From an uncultured Pelosinus sp. (GTDB taxonomy: Bacteria; Bacillota; Negativicutes; Sporomusales; Acetonemataceae), in NCBI GenBank assembly GCA_900542835.1, contig UQPB01000051.1, positions 1-22,017 of the forward strand: DNA of 22,017 nucleotides. The letters are read 5' to 3'. The notes beneath the pieces are model-generated. The model worked only from the letters and a program-made list of their open reading frames with translations, was not told where the DNA came from and searched no databases. A program made the position numbers and the translations under genes. Position 1 is the stretch's first letter. Each line of letters begins with the position of its first letter. Shown here in pieces: positions 1 through 7,267 of this stretch.

Positions 1-49
1 CCTAGTATCTGGGGCTTTCTGAACGGCCTGGTAATAAGGTTTTTCAACA

Positions 50-85
50 AACTGAGGCTTCCGGCAGCTGCCGGAAGCCTCAGTT
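50..85 (-). terminator. Perfect 36-bp palindrome, probable terminator of the SagB-type gene
   Basis: An uninterrupted inverted repeat centred on CAG|CTG lies about 25 bases past the minus-strand stop at 110. Read on the minus strand it is followed by TTTGTTG and then a few more T residues, so it can act as an intrinsic terminator, though the U-tract is broken. The plus-strand side is followed by TTATGCG, which is weaker. The stem core GCTTCCGGCA recurs in the hairpin at 7821-7853. Bases 1-49 show no recognisable gene. Confidence 0.7.
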
Positions 86-109
86 ATGCGCAGTACTGGC
101 TGCAGAAGC

Positions 110-847
110 TTAAAATACAGGCTGCCTCTTGCCCGCTGCCGCCAGGTAAACAGCAAAAGCATTTTCGCCGTCAAGGCCCAGGAAAGCGTTGAGCCGGTCA
201 TCATCATAAGCGGCAATGGCGCAGACGCCAGCGCCGATGCCTTCGGCGGCAAGGTATAGATTCTGGCAAACATGCCCGGCGTCCAGAAATAAATAACGGT
301 AGCCGCGATCGTTATAGCGCCAGGTCATGCGATAAGGAACAGCAACCCAGATAAACAAGGCCGCCGCTTGCGTGACAAACTGCTGCCCGCGGCAAAGTTC
401 TGCCGACAATTCGCCAATATCGCCATCGACAGCCGCCGTTAGCAGCGTCAGACGGTGGGATACGGCACTATAACGGTATAAGCCAGGCGTCAATCCGGCT
501 ACCTTGTTGACAACCAGCCAGGTTTCCAGCGCATGGCGGCCGCCGGCCGACGGTACGGTACGCGAAGTACGGCCGCCATAGGTTTGCTTAACCCCCTGCG
601 TGCACCACAGCAGATACGATAATTCACTCAATGATAACGGTTCATCCTGATAGTTGCGAACACTTTGCCGGCGGCCGATCGCTGCGGTCAGATCCAGTGA
701 AACCGCCGGCTGTTCGCGGGGCAGATCCATGCTGCTTTCCGCATCGCACGCCAGTTCCAGCGGCGGCGCCGGCTTCCCCGACTGTTGATCCGAGGCTGCC
801 AGATTCGCATACTTGGTTTTTTCGATAAACTCTTTACCCGCTTTCAC
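110..847 (-). CDS. SagB/ThcOx-type nitroreductase-family FMN oxidoreductase
   Basis: A 245-residue member of the nitroreductase fold, SagB/ThcOx branch. The N-terminal helix with SDQQSGKPAPPLE is typical of stand-alone SagB-type dehydrogenases. The FMN-binding R-x-S-x-R signature is RRQSVR at about residues 59-64, followed by the SELSYLLWCTQG helix and PSAGGRHALE. The open frame extends to a GTG at 856, but that codon is part of the ribosome binding site AGAGGTG. The GTG at 847 lies 6 bases after that site and gives the usual start (M)KAGKEF, so 847 is preferred. In azole-peptide clusters SagB oxidises azolines, but no cyclodehydratase or precursor gene is visible here. A general flavin reductase or dehydrogenase of unknown substrate is the safer call. 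It follows the YheO-like regulator on the same strand after about 90 bases and may share its transcript. Confidence 0.85.
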   Translation of the reverse strand: MKAGKEFIEKTKYANLAASDQQSGKPAPPLELACDAESSMDLPREQPAVSLDLTAAIGRRQSVRNYQDEPLSLSELSYLLWCTQGVKQTYGGRTSRTVPSAGGRHALETWLVVNKVAGLTPGLYRYSAVSHRLTLLTAAVDGDIGELSAELCRGQQFVTQAAALFIWVAVPYRMTWRYNDRGYRYLFLDAGHVCQNLYLAAEGIGAGVCAIAAYDDDRLNAFLGLDGENAFAVYLAAAGKRQPVF

Positions 848-936
848 TGTCAACACCTCTTTGCGTAAACTTGCGCCCTTCCCTCAAATGGCTTCTCAGC
901 CGCCGTCAACCGGCGCTCTAGCTCCGGTGCTCAGGC

Positions 937-1578
937 TTACCCGCTTTTTTTGACTTCATCCAGGTAACTATAGACCGTCACTTTCGAAATGCCCATTTTT
1001 ATCGCGACTTTATCGACAGCGCCTTTTAACAGGAAGATTCCTTTTTGCTCCATAAACCGGATCAGCTCCAGCTTCTCTTCCCGCTTGAGTCCGGCGGGCG
1101 CTTTATTGCCGACAATCCGGTCGATCAAACTGTCAACAATCCCGGCGATATGGTCGATCGAGGCGGACTCCGGCTCAGCGGCAATTCCACTGCCGGCAGC
1201 CGGATAGCCGGGCAGCATAGCCATAAGCCGCTCAACCCCCTGGGTGATTACCGTTGTATCAAGGTTTATGCATAACGCGCCAATCACCTGCCGGTCAGTG
1301 TCGCGCAGCAGAACGGTTGACGAGCGGATCAGCCTGCCGTCTGTCGTATGAAAATAGTAATTGGCGGAGTAGCCGGTAAAATCCTTTGCCAATAATACCT
1401 GTGGCACGAGATGATCGAAGCTTTGACCGACCTGTCTGCCTGTAACATGGCTGTTTATCGTATAAACCACGGAATTGCGCGGAATCGACAAATCATGAAT
1501 TACGACTTCGCAATCCTCGCCAAACGTTTTGGCAAGCATCTGGGCAATGGGAATGTACTGTTCAAGCTGCCTTTGCAT
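937..1578 (-). CDS. YheO/DauR-like transcriptional regulator (PAS_6 plus HTH_22)
   Basis: A 213-residue DNA-binding regulator. Residues 1 to about 110 match the YheO-type PAS domain, with VVIHDLS, NSHVTGR, YFHTTDGRLIRSST and IGALCINLD. After a linker, the C-terminal 60 residues form the HTH_22 domain (REEKLELIRFMEQKGIF, then KVAIKMGISKVTVYSYLDEVK). The open frame extends seven codons further to a TTG at 1599, but those codons contain the ribosome binding site AGGAAAGG. The ATG at 1578 is therefore the likely start. DauR in Pseudomonas controls D-arginine catabolism, and relatives usually control amino acid catabolic genes next to them. Here the gene is divergent from ridA and a PLP enzyme, which it probably controls. 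It has a consensus promoter at 1632-1660 overlapped by an inverted repeat, suggesting autoregulation. The ligand is unknown. Confidence 0.88.
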   Translation of the reverse strand: MQRQLEQYIPIAQMLAKTFGEDCEVVIHDLSIPRNSVVYTINSHVTGRQVGQSFDHLVPQVLLAKDFTGYSANYYFHTTDGRLIRSSTVLLRDTDRQVIGALCINLDTTVITQGVERLMAMLPGYPAAGSGIAAEPESASIDHIAGIVDSLIDRIVGNKAPAGLKREEKLELIRFMEQKGIFLLKGAVDKVAIKMGISKVTVYSYLDEVKKSG

Positions 1579-1622
1579 TAAAGTTCCTTTCCTAACCAAC
1601 CAGAGAAGGTTTGTACTATTTT

Positions 1623-1638
1623 ATATAATTTATTATAT
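1623..1638. promoter_or_regulatory. Candidate operator: ATATAAT-TT-ATTATAT inverted repeat
   Basis: A perfect 7-2-7 inverted repeat covers the -10 element and start point of the regulator promoter. A similar ATATAAT half-site recurs at 1754-1760 in the -10 region of the divergent ridA promoter. The position suits autorepression by the YheO-like protein. The repeat is pure A/T, so part of the symmetry may simply be the -10 box. Confidence 0.4.
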
Positions 1639-1660
1639 GAATTATTTTAAATCCTGTCAA
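1632..1660 (-). promoter_or_regulatory. Consensus sigma-A promoter of the YheO-like regulator
   Basis: On the minus strand TTGACA (1660-1655) and TATAAT (1637-1632) are separated by exactly 17 bases, a full consensus match. Transcription should start near 1625, giving a leader of about 47 bases before the ATG at 1578. Confidence 0.8.
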
Positions 1661-1731
1661 ACCAACTGCCTGTTCTAGCCGGCGTGTGTACTGTCCTCTA
1701 CTGTCATTATAGTCTCAATTATACCAGCAGC

Positions 1732-1760
1732 TTGATTTTATAGATTTTTTTATATATAAT
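1732..1760 (+). promoter_or_regulatory. Promoter of the ridA / PLP-enzyme operon
   Basis: TTGATT (1732-1737), a 17-base spacer and TATAAT (1755-1760) lie 36 bases upstream of the ridA ATG. The ribosome binding site GAGGTGATC is at 1783-1791. The spacer is very T-rich. Confidence 0.72.
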
Positions 1761-1795
1761 CAAATTTAGCACACAACAGCACGAGGTGATCAAGC

Positions 1796-2185
1796 ATGCA
1801 GACAGGTCCCGATCCCACCGCCAGCAAAGCGGCGGCGCATTACTCGCCGGCAACAAAAGCGGGCAATCTGATCTGCGTCTCCGGCCAGCTGCCAATTGAT
1901 CCGCTTACAGGCAAAAAATGCGGCGGCGGAGCGGAAGCGCAAGCCCTGCAGGCGCTGCAGAACATTGAGGCCATATTGCAGAACGCCGGTGCAGCTAAAC
2001 ACAACATCATCCGGACAACCGCCTATATCAGCGATATATCGCACTGGGATGAGGTAAACGCCGCGTACGCCCGCTATTTTGGTGAATACAAGCCGGCAAG
2101 AACAATTGTTCCAACGCGCCCCTTGCATTATGATTGTCTGATTGAGATCGACGCAATGGCTTACCTGACGAACGGGGAGGAATAA
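1796..2185 (+). CDS. RidA family protein (reactive enamine/imine deaminase)
   Basis: A 129-residue RidA (YjgF/YER057c/UK114) protein, full length for the family. RidA proteins form trimers and hydrolyse 2-aminoacrylate and related enamine/imines released by PLP enzymes. The substrate-carboxylate-binding arginine is present at R102 in KPARTIVP, equivalent to Arg105 of the classical enzyme. The conserved IEIDAMA strand with E117 closes the active site, so it should be a catalytically competent member. It is the first gene of a two-gene operon: its stop at 2185 is two bases before the ATG of the PLP enzyme. The divergent gene encodes a YheO-like regulator. The pairing suggests it removes the reactive product of its neighbour. 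Its exact subfamily (RidA or one of Rid1-7) cannot be settled by eye. Confidence 0.92.
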   Translation: MQTGPDPTASKAAAHYSPATKAGNLICVSGQLPIDPLTGKKCGGGAEAQALQALQNIEAILQNAGAAKHNIIRTTAYISDISHWDEVNAAYARYFGEYKPARTIVPTRPLHYDCLIEIDAMAYLTNGEE

Positions 2186-2187
2186 CA

Positions 2188-3291
2188 ATGCAGTATACCT
2201 GCTCCAACTGCCATACGGCATTTACATTGGCAAGCAACCGCTGGAAGTGCGATTGCGGCGGCTTGCTTCACCTGAGCTACAGCAAACGGATGCCCGATTT
2301 TGGGGCTACGGCAGCAGCCCGGACGCATTCTTTATGGAAGTATATCGATTCCCTGCCCTTTGAACAGGAGGACTGCTGGCAAAGCGTGACGTTAGGCGAA
2401 GGCGGTACTCCTCTAATTACGGCCGGCAGAAATCTGTATGCAAAAGCCGATTATTATATGCCTACACTTTCGTTTAAAGACCGTGGTGCCGCAGTTCTTA
2501 TTGCTATGGCCAAAAAGCTGGGAGTGGAAAGGCTGGTAGCCGACAGCAGCGGCAATGCCGGTACTGCCATTGCCGCCTATGCAGCAAGAGCCGGTATTGC
2601 CTGCGATGTTTTCGTACCCGCGGCGACTTCTGATAAAAAAATCAAACAAATTGAAGCCCACGGCGCCATCATTCATAAAATTGCCGGCAGCCGCGAGGAT
2701 ACGGCGGCCGCCGCTATTGCCATGGTGGAAACAGGCGGCCTGTTTTACGCCAGCCACATCTATAATCCCCTCTTCTGGGAAGGTACCAAGACTTACGTTT
2801 ATGAAGTGTTTGAACAGTTGGGCACTCTGCCGGCGGCGTTTATCATTCCGGCCGGCAACGGCACCCTGCTGTTGGGCGCTTACATTGCGTTCAAAGAACT
2901 GCTAAGCTGGGGCCTCATTGATCAGATGCCAAAGCTGCTTGCCGTTCAGGCTGAAAACTGCAGCCCGCTTGCCGCCGCATTCGCCGCCGGTAAGACAACG
3001 GTGGCGCCGGTGGAGAACAAAGGTACTCTGGCGGAAGGGATTGCCATAGCCGCACCGCCCAGAGGCGCGGAAATGCTGGCGGCAGTTCGCGAAAGCGGCG
3101 GCGATATTATTGGCGTTGACGAGGCGGCGATTATCAGTGCCAGACAGGACCTGGCCGCCCAGGGAATCTATGTTGAAATCACCTCTGCCGCCAACTATGC
3201 CGCCTATCGGCTTTATCTGAAAAAGTACCCCGGCCTGCGGGAGCAAACGGTGGTACTGCCACTCTGTGGCGCCGGTATTAAAAGCAACTAG
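2188..3291 (+). CDS. Threonine-synthase-like PLP-dependent enzyme with N-terminal zinc ribbon
   Basis: A 367-residue fold-type II PLP enzyme. Residues 5-23 hold a four-cysteine zinc-ribbon pattern (C5-x2-C8 and C21-x-C23), as in archaeal-type threonine synthases. SFKDRG at 95-100 contains the PLP lysine K97. SSGNAG at about 120-125 and PAGNGT at 221-226 are the cofactor-binding loops. Threonine synthase converts O-phosphohomoserine to threonine, and relatives include serine/threonine dehydratases and diaminopropionate lyase. The context of ridA plus a YheO-type regulator, with no hom or thrB nearby, argues for a catabolic beta-elimination or replacement role rather than housekeeping threonine synthesis; that is inference. 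The ribosome binding site GGGGAGGAA sits just before the ATG, in the end of ridA. The TAG stop lies inside the left end of a foldback element. Confidence 0.85.
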   Translation: MQYTCSNCHTAFTLASNRWKCDCGGLLHLSYSKRMPDFGATAAARTHSLWKYIDSLPFEQEDCWQSVTLGEGGTPLITAGRNLYAKADYYMPTLSFKDRGAAVLIAMAKKLGVERLVADSSGNAGTAIAAYAARAGIACDVFVPAATSDKKIKQIEAHGAIIHKIAGSREDTAAAAIAMVETGGLFYASHIYNPLFWEGTKTYVYEVFEQLGTLPAAFIIPAGNGTLLLGAYIAFKELLSWGLIDQMPKLLAVQAENCSPLAAAFAAGKTTVAPVENKGTLAEGIAIAAPPRGAEMLAAVRESGGDIIGVDEAAIISARQDLAAQGIYVEITSAANYAAYRLYLKKYPGLREQTVVLPLCGAGIKSN

Positions 3292-3452
3292 TACCGCGTC
3301 AGGCGTAAAACGGTGGAAAAATGACGAGGCGGTTTTCGTCAGCCAAGGCGGAGGAATAAGGCATACCAGGCAGTATGCCGATTGACGACAACCACCGGAT
3401 GGCGGAAAAGCTGCCGCCAGTTTACACTGAATTCGGCCTGACGAAGTACTAG
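3289..3452. repeat. Foldback element A (MITE-like), overlapping a stop codon
   Basis: The ends are imperfect inverted repeats: CTAGTACCGCGTCAGGCG at the left, and the complement of CTAGTACTTCGTCAGGCC at the right. The centre is a hairpin, GCATAC and GTATGC around CAGGCA (3361-3378). Intervening arms also pair loosely (GGCGG...CCGCC), so the whole 164 bases form one long imperfect hairpin. It aligns with element B at 8386-8538, which shares ACTAGT-CCGC, ACGAG, TCAGCCA, GCAGTATG and TTGAC. The left terminus supplies the TAG stop of the PLP gene. No coding frame is supported. Confidence 0.65.
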
Positions 3453-3497
3453 CCCCACGCTCCCGCGGCCTTCCCGGAAAAAGTCACTCCGCAGGGA

Positions 3498-3546
3498 AGC
3501 AAGCCCAGCCTGCCGGCAATGCCGGCAGGCTGGGCTTGCTTTTTTT
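3498..3546 (+). terminator. Strong intrinsic terminator of the ridA / PLP-enzyme operon
   Basis: A perfect 20-bp stem (3498-3517 with 3521-3540), three-base loop AAT and a run of six T residues on the plus strand. On the minus strand no T-run follows, so it serves the rightward operon only. The rest of 3547-3636 holds only a minor hairpin at 3563-3581. Confidence 0.93.
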
Positions 3547-3636
3547 CTCCCGTTAGACAGATCTGGTGGCATTGCCGCCAGTGGATTCGGCAAATACAGC
3601 GCATTGCCCGGGAAATAATGACTGTCAGCGTCGGTT

Positions 3637-4935
3637 TCAGTCCTTTTGACTCAGTTTAGGCAACGTATTTGCTCCCTGGGGCATAATGTGAAGCGTAAGC
3701 GCTCTGCCCTTTTTGGCATAAACCTGTTCAAGCGCTGCGTCAAGCGTATTGACAACGCTAATACCGGCCCGCTGCAGCAGATCAGACGGCAGCGAGGAAA
3801 CCAGAATCAAATCAAATTTAACCGCCGATTCGCAAAAATAATAGCCGACATATTTGGAAATGCTGTAATCACGCCGCAGCGCGTCTTCTCGCTCTACCAC
3901 CGAGTCATAATTCAGCAGCATATCCCGCACTTCATCGTTGCCGCCCAGCCCTTCGGGGCTTTCCGTCAGGATAATGATCGAGCCGCCGGGTTTGGCTGCC
4001 TCGCGGGCATTAATCAGCGTCTTTATCGATTGATACAAATTTACATCCTTGGGGCTGCCGCCGGCAGAGGCAATGACCAGATCCGCTTTTTCCTTAATGG
4101 CGACGCCGTCAATCCTATCCACCAGTTCCCGCCCTTTATCGTGCGCGGCGATATAATGTCCGGCCACGGCACCGGCGATGCGCCCCTCGGCGGTAACGAC
4201 ATTAAGCAGGAATACCGGCCTGACAAAACTGGCGGCTTCCAGCATGTCCAGATGCACTAAATTATTTTCGACATTGCCGGAACGCACATCCGGATGCGGC
4301 CCCTCTCCCCGTTCCGGGTTGAGCGACAGTGCGTGATTGGCCATTACCGTCTCATAGCCGGCTATACCAGGCAGAATATACTTCTTACCGCCGGCCCAGC
4401 CGGCCAGGAAATGATACACAATCCCTCCGGCCAGCACAATATGGTCGCAGTCCAGCGCCCGCTTGTTAATCCATACCGGTGTTCCGAATGTCGTTTTCCC
4501 CAGATACACCAGATTGCTTTTATCGCAGCTGTCATGATCAATAACCTGAAAGCGTCCGGCCAGCTGCGGTCCCAGCAATTGGCGGTGCTCCGCTTCGGTC
4601 TGGGCACGGTGGGTTCCTACCGCGCAAATAAAGAGGATATCCTCTTCCTTTACACCGCCCTTCTTCAGCTCCGCCACCAGCAGCGGCAGATACAGGCCGG
4701 GCTTTTGCCATAGACGGGTGATATCGGGAATGAGAACACAAACGGTTTCGCCCGCATGCACTAATTCAGACAAGCGGGCGCTGCCTACCGGATTTGCCAG
4801 CGCTGCTTCAACCAGCTCGGTCTCCGTTTTTACCAGCTCAGCCGGATTACTCTCAATTACCTGCAGGACATTTTCCGCAGCAACAGCCAGTGTCATCACG
4901 CTGCTGCCGTATTTTAACTGATAGTGTTTTTCCAT
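3637..4935 (-). CDS. LarA-family nickel-dependent 2-hydroxyacid racemase homologue
   Basis: A 432-residue LarA (DUF2088) protein. LarA uses a nickel-pincer nucleotide bound to a lysine to racemise lactate, and homologues racemise or epimerise other 2-hydroxyacids. The key residues are present: DITR at 71-74, H109 in GTHR, H175 in VYH, the pincer lysine K185 (H+10, second K of AGGKKYILPG) and H201 in MANH. These sit within one residue of positions 72, 75, 108, 174, 184 and 200 of the Lactobacillus enzyme. The open frame runs upstream to 4983, but AGGATGA is the likely ribosome binding site for the ATG at 4935; an ATG at 4944 is the alternative. It is the second gene of a T-box-controlled operon, 28 bases after the symporter. 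LarB, LarC and LarE, which build the cofactor, are not in this window. The substrate is unknown. Confidence 0.88.
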   Translation of the reverse strand: MEKHYQLKYGSSVMTLAVAAENVLQVIESNPAELVKTETELVEAALANPVGSARLSELVHAGETVCVLIPDITRLWQKPGLYLPLLVAELKKGGVKEEDILFICAVGTHRAQTEAEHRQLLGPQLAGRFQVIDHDSCDKSNLVYLGKTTFGTPVWINKRALDCDHIVLAGGIVYHFLAGWAGGKKYILPGIAGYETVMANHALSLNPERGEGPHPDVRSGNVENNLVHLDMLEAASFVRPVFLLNVVTAEGRIAGAVAGHYIAAHDKGRELVDRIDGVAIKEKADLVIASAGGSPKDVNLYQSIKTLINAREAAKPGGSIIILTESPEGLGGNDEVRDMLLNYDSVVEREDALRRDYSISKYVGYYFCESAVKFDLILVSSLPSDLLQRAGISVVNTLDAALEQVYAKKGRALTLHIMPQGANTLPKLSQKD

Positions 4936-4963
4936 GAGGATCATCCTTTCCCAATTCCCGCTC

Positions 4964-5929
4964 TCAGCCTGCCGCTTCTTCAATGCTAACCGGCACAGCC
5001 TCGGGATCAGCTTTATTGCCCCAGTAGCTTGCCAGCATGCTGCCGCTGAGGTACTCCCATACGGTCATAACAGCTCCCGGCAGCGCCGCCATCGGATCCA
5101 GATGCGCCAGCGCCAAGGCTACGGTCAGGCCTGAGTTTTCCATACCAATTTCAAATGTAATCGCCCGTGATTTCTTCTCAGACATTCCCACCATTTTACC
5201 GGCATAATACCCCAGCAGCAGGCCGGCCGAATTATGCAGTATAACCGCTACCGCCAGCACCAGCGCCATTGTCGCCATCTTCGCTGCATTTAATGCGACT
5301 ACCGAAGACATGATGGCGATGATAAAGATTACCGACACTGCCGGAACCACCTTGGTCAGCTTTTCCACCAGACGCGGCGCAATCATATGCAGCGATACAC
5401 CGGCGGTTACCGGCACCAGTACGATCCAGACAATATCCAGCAGCAGCGCGCCGGCGTCAATCGGAATCATCGCCCCCGCCAGCAGTAAAAAGATATAAGG
5501 GGTAAGCACCGGTGCCAGAATCGTATTTACGCTCGAGACAGTCACCGACAGTGCCGTATCGCCTTTGGCAATAAAGGTTAACACATTGGAGCCGGTGCCG
5601 CTGGGGCACGCGCCCAAAAGCACCATGCCTGCCGCCAGCGCGGGCGGCAGACCGAGCATTTTCGCTACGGCAAAGCCGACCAGCGGCATAATCAGATAAC
5701 GAAAAAAGACTCCGTAGAACACATCCTTAGGCCGGGTCAGGACCAGCCGAAAGTCCTCTAAGGACATCGTCAACCCCATTCCCAGCATAATAACCCCCAG
5801 CAAGTAGGAAATATACTTGCCAATCGGTTTGAACGGCGCCGGATAAAAAAAGGCCACAGCGGAACAGAGGACAACCCACAGAGTCATGTGACGGCAGATA
5901 AACTGCGCCGTCTTTTCCAAAAATTGCAT
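4964..5929 (-). CDS. BASS-family sodium:organic-acid symporter
   Basis: A 321-residue inner-membrane protein of the bile acid:sodium symporter family, with about nine to ten hydrophobic segments. Family signatures are LGACPSGTGSNVLTFIAKGD (about 106-124, the crossover and sodium-site region) and EIGMENSGL near the C terminus. Bacterial members carry organic anions; Salmonella PanS carries 2-ketopantoate. The gene directly follows a T-box leader and precedes the larA homologue, so its cargo is probably a keto or hydroxy acid linked to an amino acid. The ribosome binding site GGGAGGG lies 8 bases before the ATG. The C-terminal tail is short and acidic. Confidence 0.88.
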   Translation of the reverse strand: MQFLEKTAQFICRHMTLWVVLCSAVAFFYPAPFKPIGKYISYLLGVIMLGMGLTMSLEDFRLVLTRPKDVFYGVFFRYLIMPLVGFAVAKMLGLPPALAAGMVLLGACPSGTGSNVLTFIAKGDTALSVTVSSVNTILAPVLTPYIFLLLAGAMIPIDAGALLLDIVWIVLVPVTAGVSLHMIAPRLVEKLTKVVPAVSVIFIIAIMSSVVALNAAKMATMALVLAVAVILHNSAGLLLGYYAGKMVGMSEKKSRAITFEIGMENSGLTVALALAHLDPMAALPGAVMTVWEYLSGSMLASYWGNKADPEAVPVSIEEAAG

Positions 5930-5960
5930 TATTTATTCCCTCCCGTATATTGCCTGAAAT

Positions 5961-6292
5961 AAAAAATCCCCCGCCGCCTTCAGTCCAACGACTAAAAGGG
6001 GCGAGAGAAACTCCCGCGGTACCACCCTTTTCGCAGATAAACAATCTGCACTCATCGGGTCAAACAACCCTAGCAAGATAACGGTTGCACTCCGGGCGGA
6101 GCTGAGACCGGCGCCGCTTACTGCCGCAGCCGCAAAACGGCTGCAAGTGTTCAGCGTTGCTGTTCGGAAGCGATTTTTGCCTTCCCGCCGTTACCGGTTC
6201 GCACCACCCACCGGTTCTCTGAAACAGCCGTAAAAGCAACGTTCTTCCTCATTACATTTGTCATATACCACTACCTGTTTGTGTAAACCTAT
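5961..6292 (-). promoter_or_regulatory. T-box riboswitch leader, specifier probably AUC (Ile)
   Basis: The minus-strand leader carries the T-box sequence AGGGTGGTACCGCG (6028-6015). Its flanking AAAAGGG can pair with CCCTTTT to form the antiterminator. The competing terminator (about 6008-5968) has a strong stem with a GTTG loop, followed by ATTTTTTATTTC. Stem I is recognisable from ATGAGGAAGA, the AGAGA bulge and GGGTGGTGCGAACCGG in the apical part. The specifier is read as ATC (6174-6172), because it lies between an A-rich strand and GCTTCCGAACAG, which aligns with the usual GCCTCTGAGNNG block of class T-boxes. Uncharged tRNA-Ile would then allow expression of the symporter and larA homologue. 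The element itself is secure; the codon assignment is by eye. Confidence 0.92.
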
Positions 6293-6298
6293 ACAAAT

Positions 6299-6327
6299 AA
6301 TTTACTATTTCAAGACAGATTTGTCAA
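6299..6327 (-). promoter_or_regulatory. Promoter of the T-box / BASS / larA operon
   Basis: TTGACA (6327-6322), 17 bases, then TAAATT (6304-6299) on the minus strand. The -35 box lies inside the last codons of the LysR gene. Start near 6292 gives a full-length T-box leader. Confidence 0.65.
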
Positions 6328-7195
6328 CACTCAATTGCAACATTTCGATAAATGCCGCAGCCACTGGCGACAGCATTCGCTTTTTGCGCCAAATTACCGC
6401 CCGCACAGTAACAATCAGCGGCTGAGTGATGGCGCGAACCAGCAGCGGTGAGCCGGCGAACAGATGCACCGATGATTGCGGAACGATGGCAACGCCGGTG
6501 CCGCGTTCCGCCAGGATCAACAGCGGCGTGATATCATCGCTGGTGCAAAGAATCCTCGGCTCAAAGTTCATTTGACGGCAATAATCAAGCACACTGATTT
6601 CGTGGCGGCGATGGATCAGCAGCGGCTCTGACCGCAGCTGATCCAGGGCAAGTCCCGCCTCAGAGCCGTCGGGAAAAACGCTGGCCGTTGCCACCGCTAC
6701 CATCGGCTCCTCCGGCAGGGCGATAAAATCATAGGCAGTGCCGTCAAAGGGAAACCGGACTACGCCCAATTCAATAATACCCGCCTGCAGCAATTCGAGA
6801 ATGGCCAGCGTATCGCCCTGGCGCAGGTCGAACGACACCTTGGGATAAAACGCGTGGAACCGCTGCAGGCAGGACGGTATAATTGAGCGGCCGGAGGAGG
6901 TGATGGCACCGATCATCAGCGTTCCACTGACGCCGGCGGCGACTTCCTCGATTTCAATCAGCGTAGTCCGCATGAGCTCCAGCATTTGTTCAGCCCGCTT
7001 GCGCAGCGCATGACCGGCTTCCGTTAACGCAATCCTCTTTTTGTCGCGCTCCAGCAGCTTCACGCCCAGTTCGCGCTCCAGTAAGATCAACTGCTGGCTC
7101 AGCGGCGGCTGGGTAATATGCAGCCGCTCAGCCGCTTTCGTGATATGGCCCTCCTCGGCAACCGCCAGAAAGTATCTCAACTGCCGTAATTCCAT
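6305..7195 (-). CDS. LysR-family transcriptional regulator
   Basis: A 296-residue LysR regulator. Residues 1-60 are the winged helix-turn-helix (MELRQLRYFLAVAEEGHITK, then AAERLHITQPPLSQQLILLE), followed by the linker helix and an effector-binding domain from about residue 90 (VSGTLMIGAI...). The sequence resembles the CatR/BenM/CbbR type. The open frame extends to 7330, but the ATG at 7195 has AAGGAGG five bases upstream and gives the canonical start, so the extension is rejected. It is divergent from a thioesterase-like gene, its most likely target, and sits upstream of the T-box operon on the same strand. That operon has its own promoter and leader. The effector is unknown. Confidence 0.92.
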   Translation of the reverse strand: MELRQLRYFLAVAEEGHITKAAERLHITQPPLSQQLILLERELGVKLLERDKKRIALTEAGHALRKRAEQMLELMRTTLIEIEEVAAGVSGTLMIGAITSSGRSIIPSCLQRFHAFYPKVSFDLRQGDTLAILELLQAGIIELGVVRFPFDGTAYDFIALPEEPMVAVATASVFPDGSEAGLALDQLRSEPLLIHRRHEISVLDYCRQMNFEPRILCTSDDITPLLILAERGTGVAIVPQSSVHLFAGSPLLVRAITQPLIVTVRAVIWRKKRMLSPVAAAFIEMLQLSVDKSVLK

Positions 7196-7267
7196 AACGG
7201 CCTCCTTTTCATTCGCGATTCGAATGCATAGCAGACAAAACAAGTATTTTTTATTGTCCAAAGCGTT

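Noticed and set aside
110..1578. Azole-modified peptide (TOMM) cluster around the SagB-type gene
   Set aside because: No cyclodehydratase, leader-binding protein or Cys/Ser/Thr-rich precursor frame was found nearby.
3339..3593. 84-codon minus-strand frame downstream of the PLP enzyme
   Set aside because: It lies within the foldback element and the terminator stem.
3646..4260. 204-codon plus-strand frame opposite the larA homologue
   Set aside because: Antisense to a gene with intact catalytic residues; no start signals and no recognisable domain.
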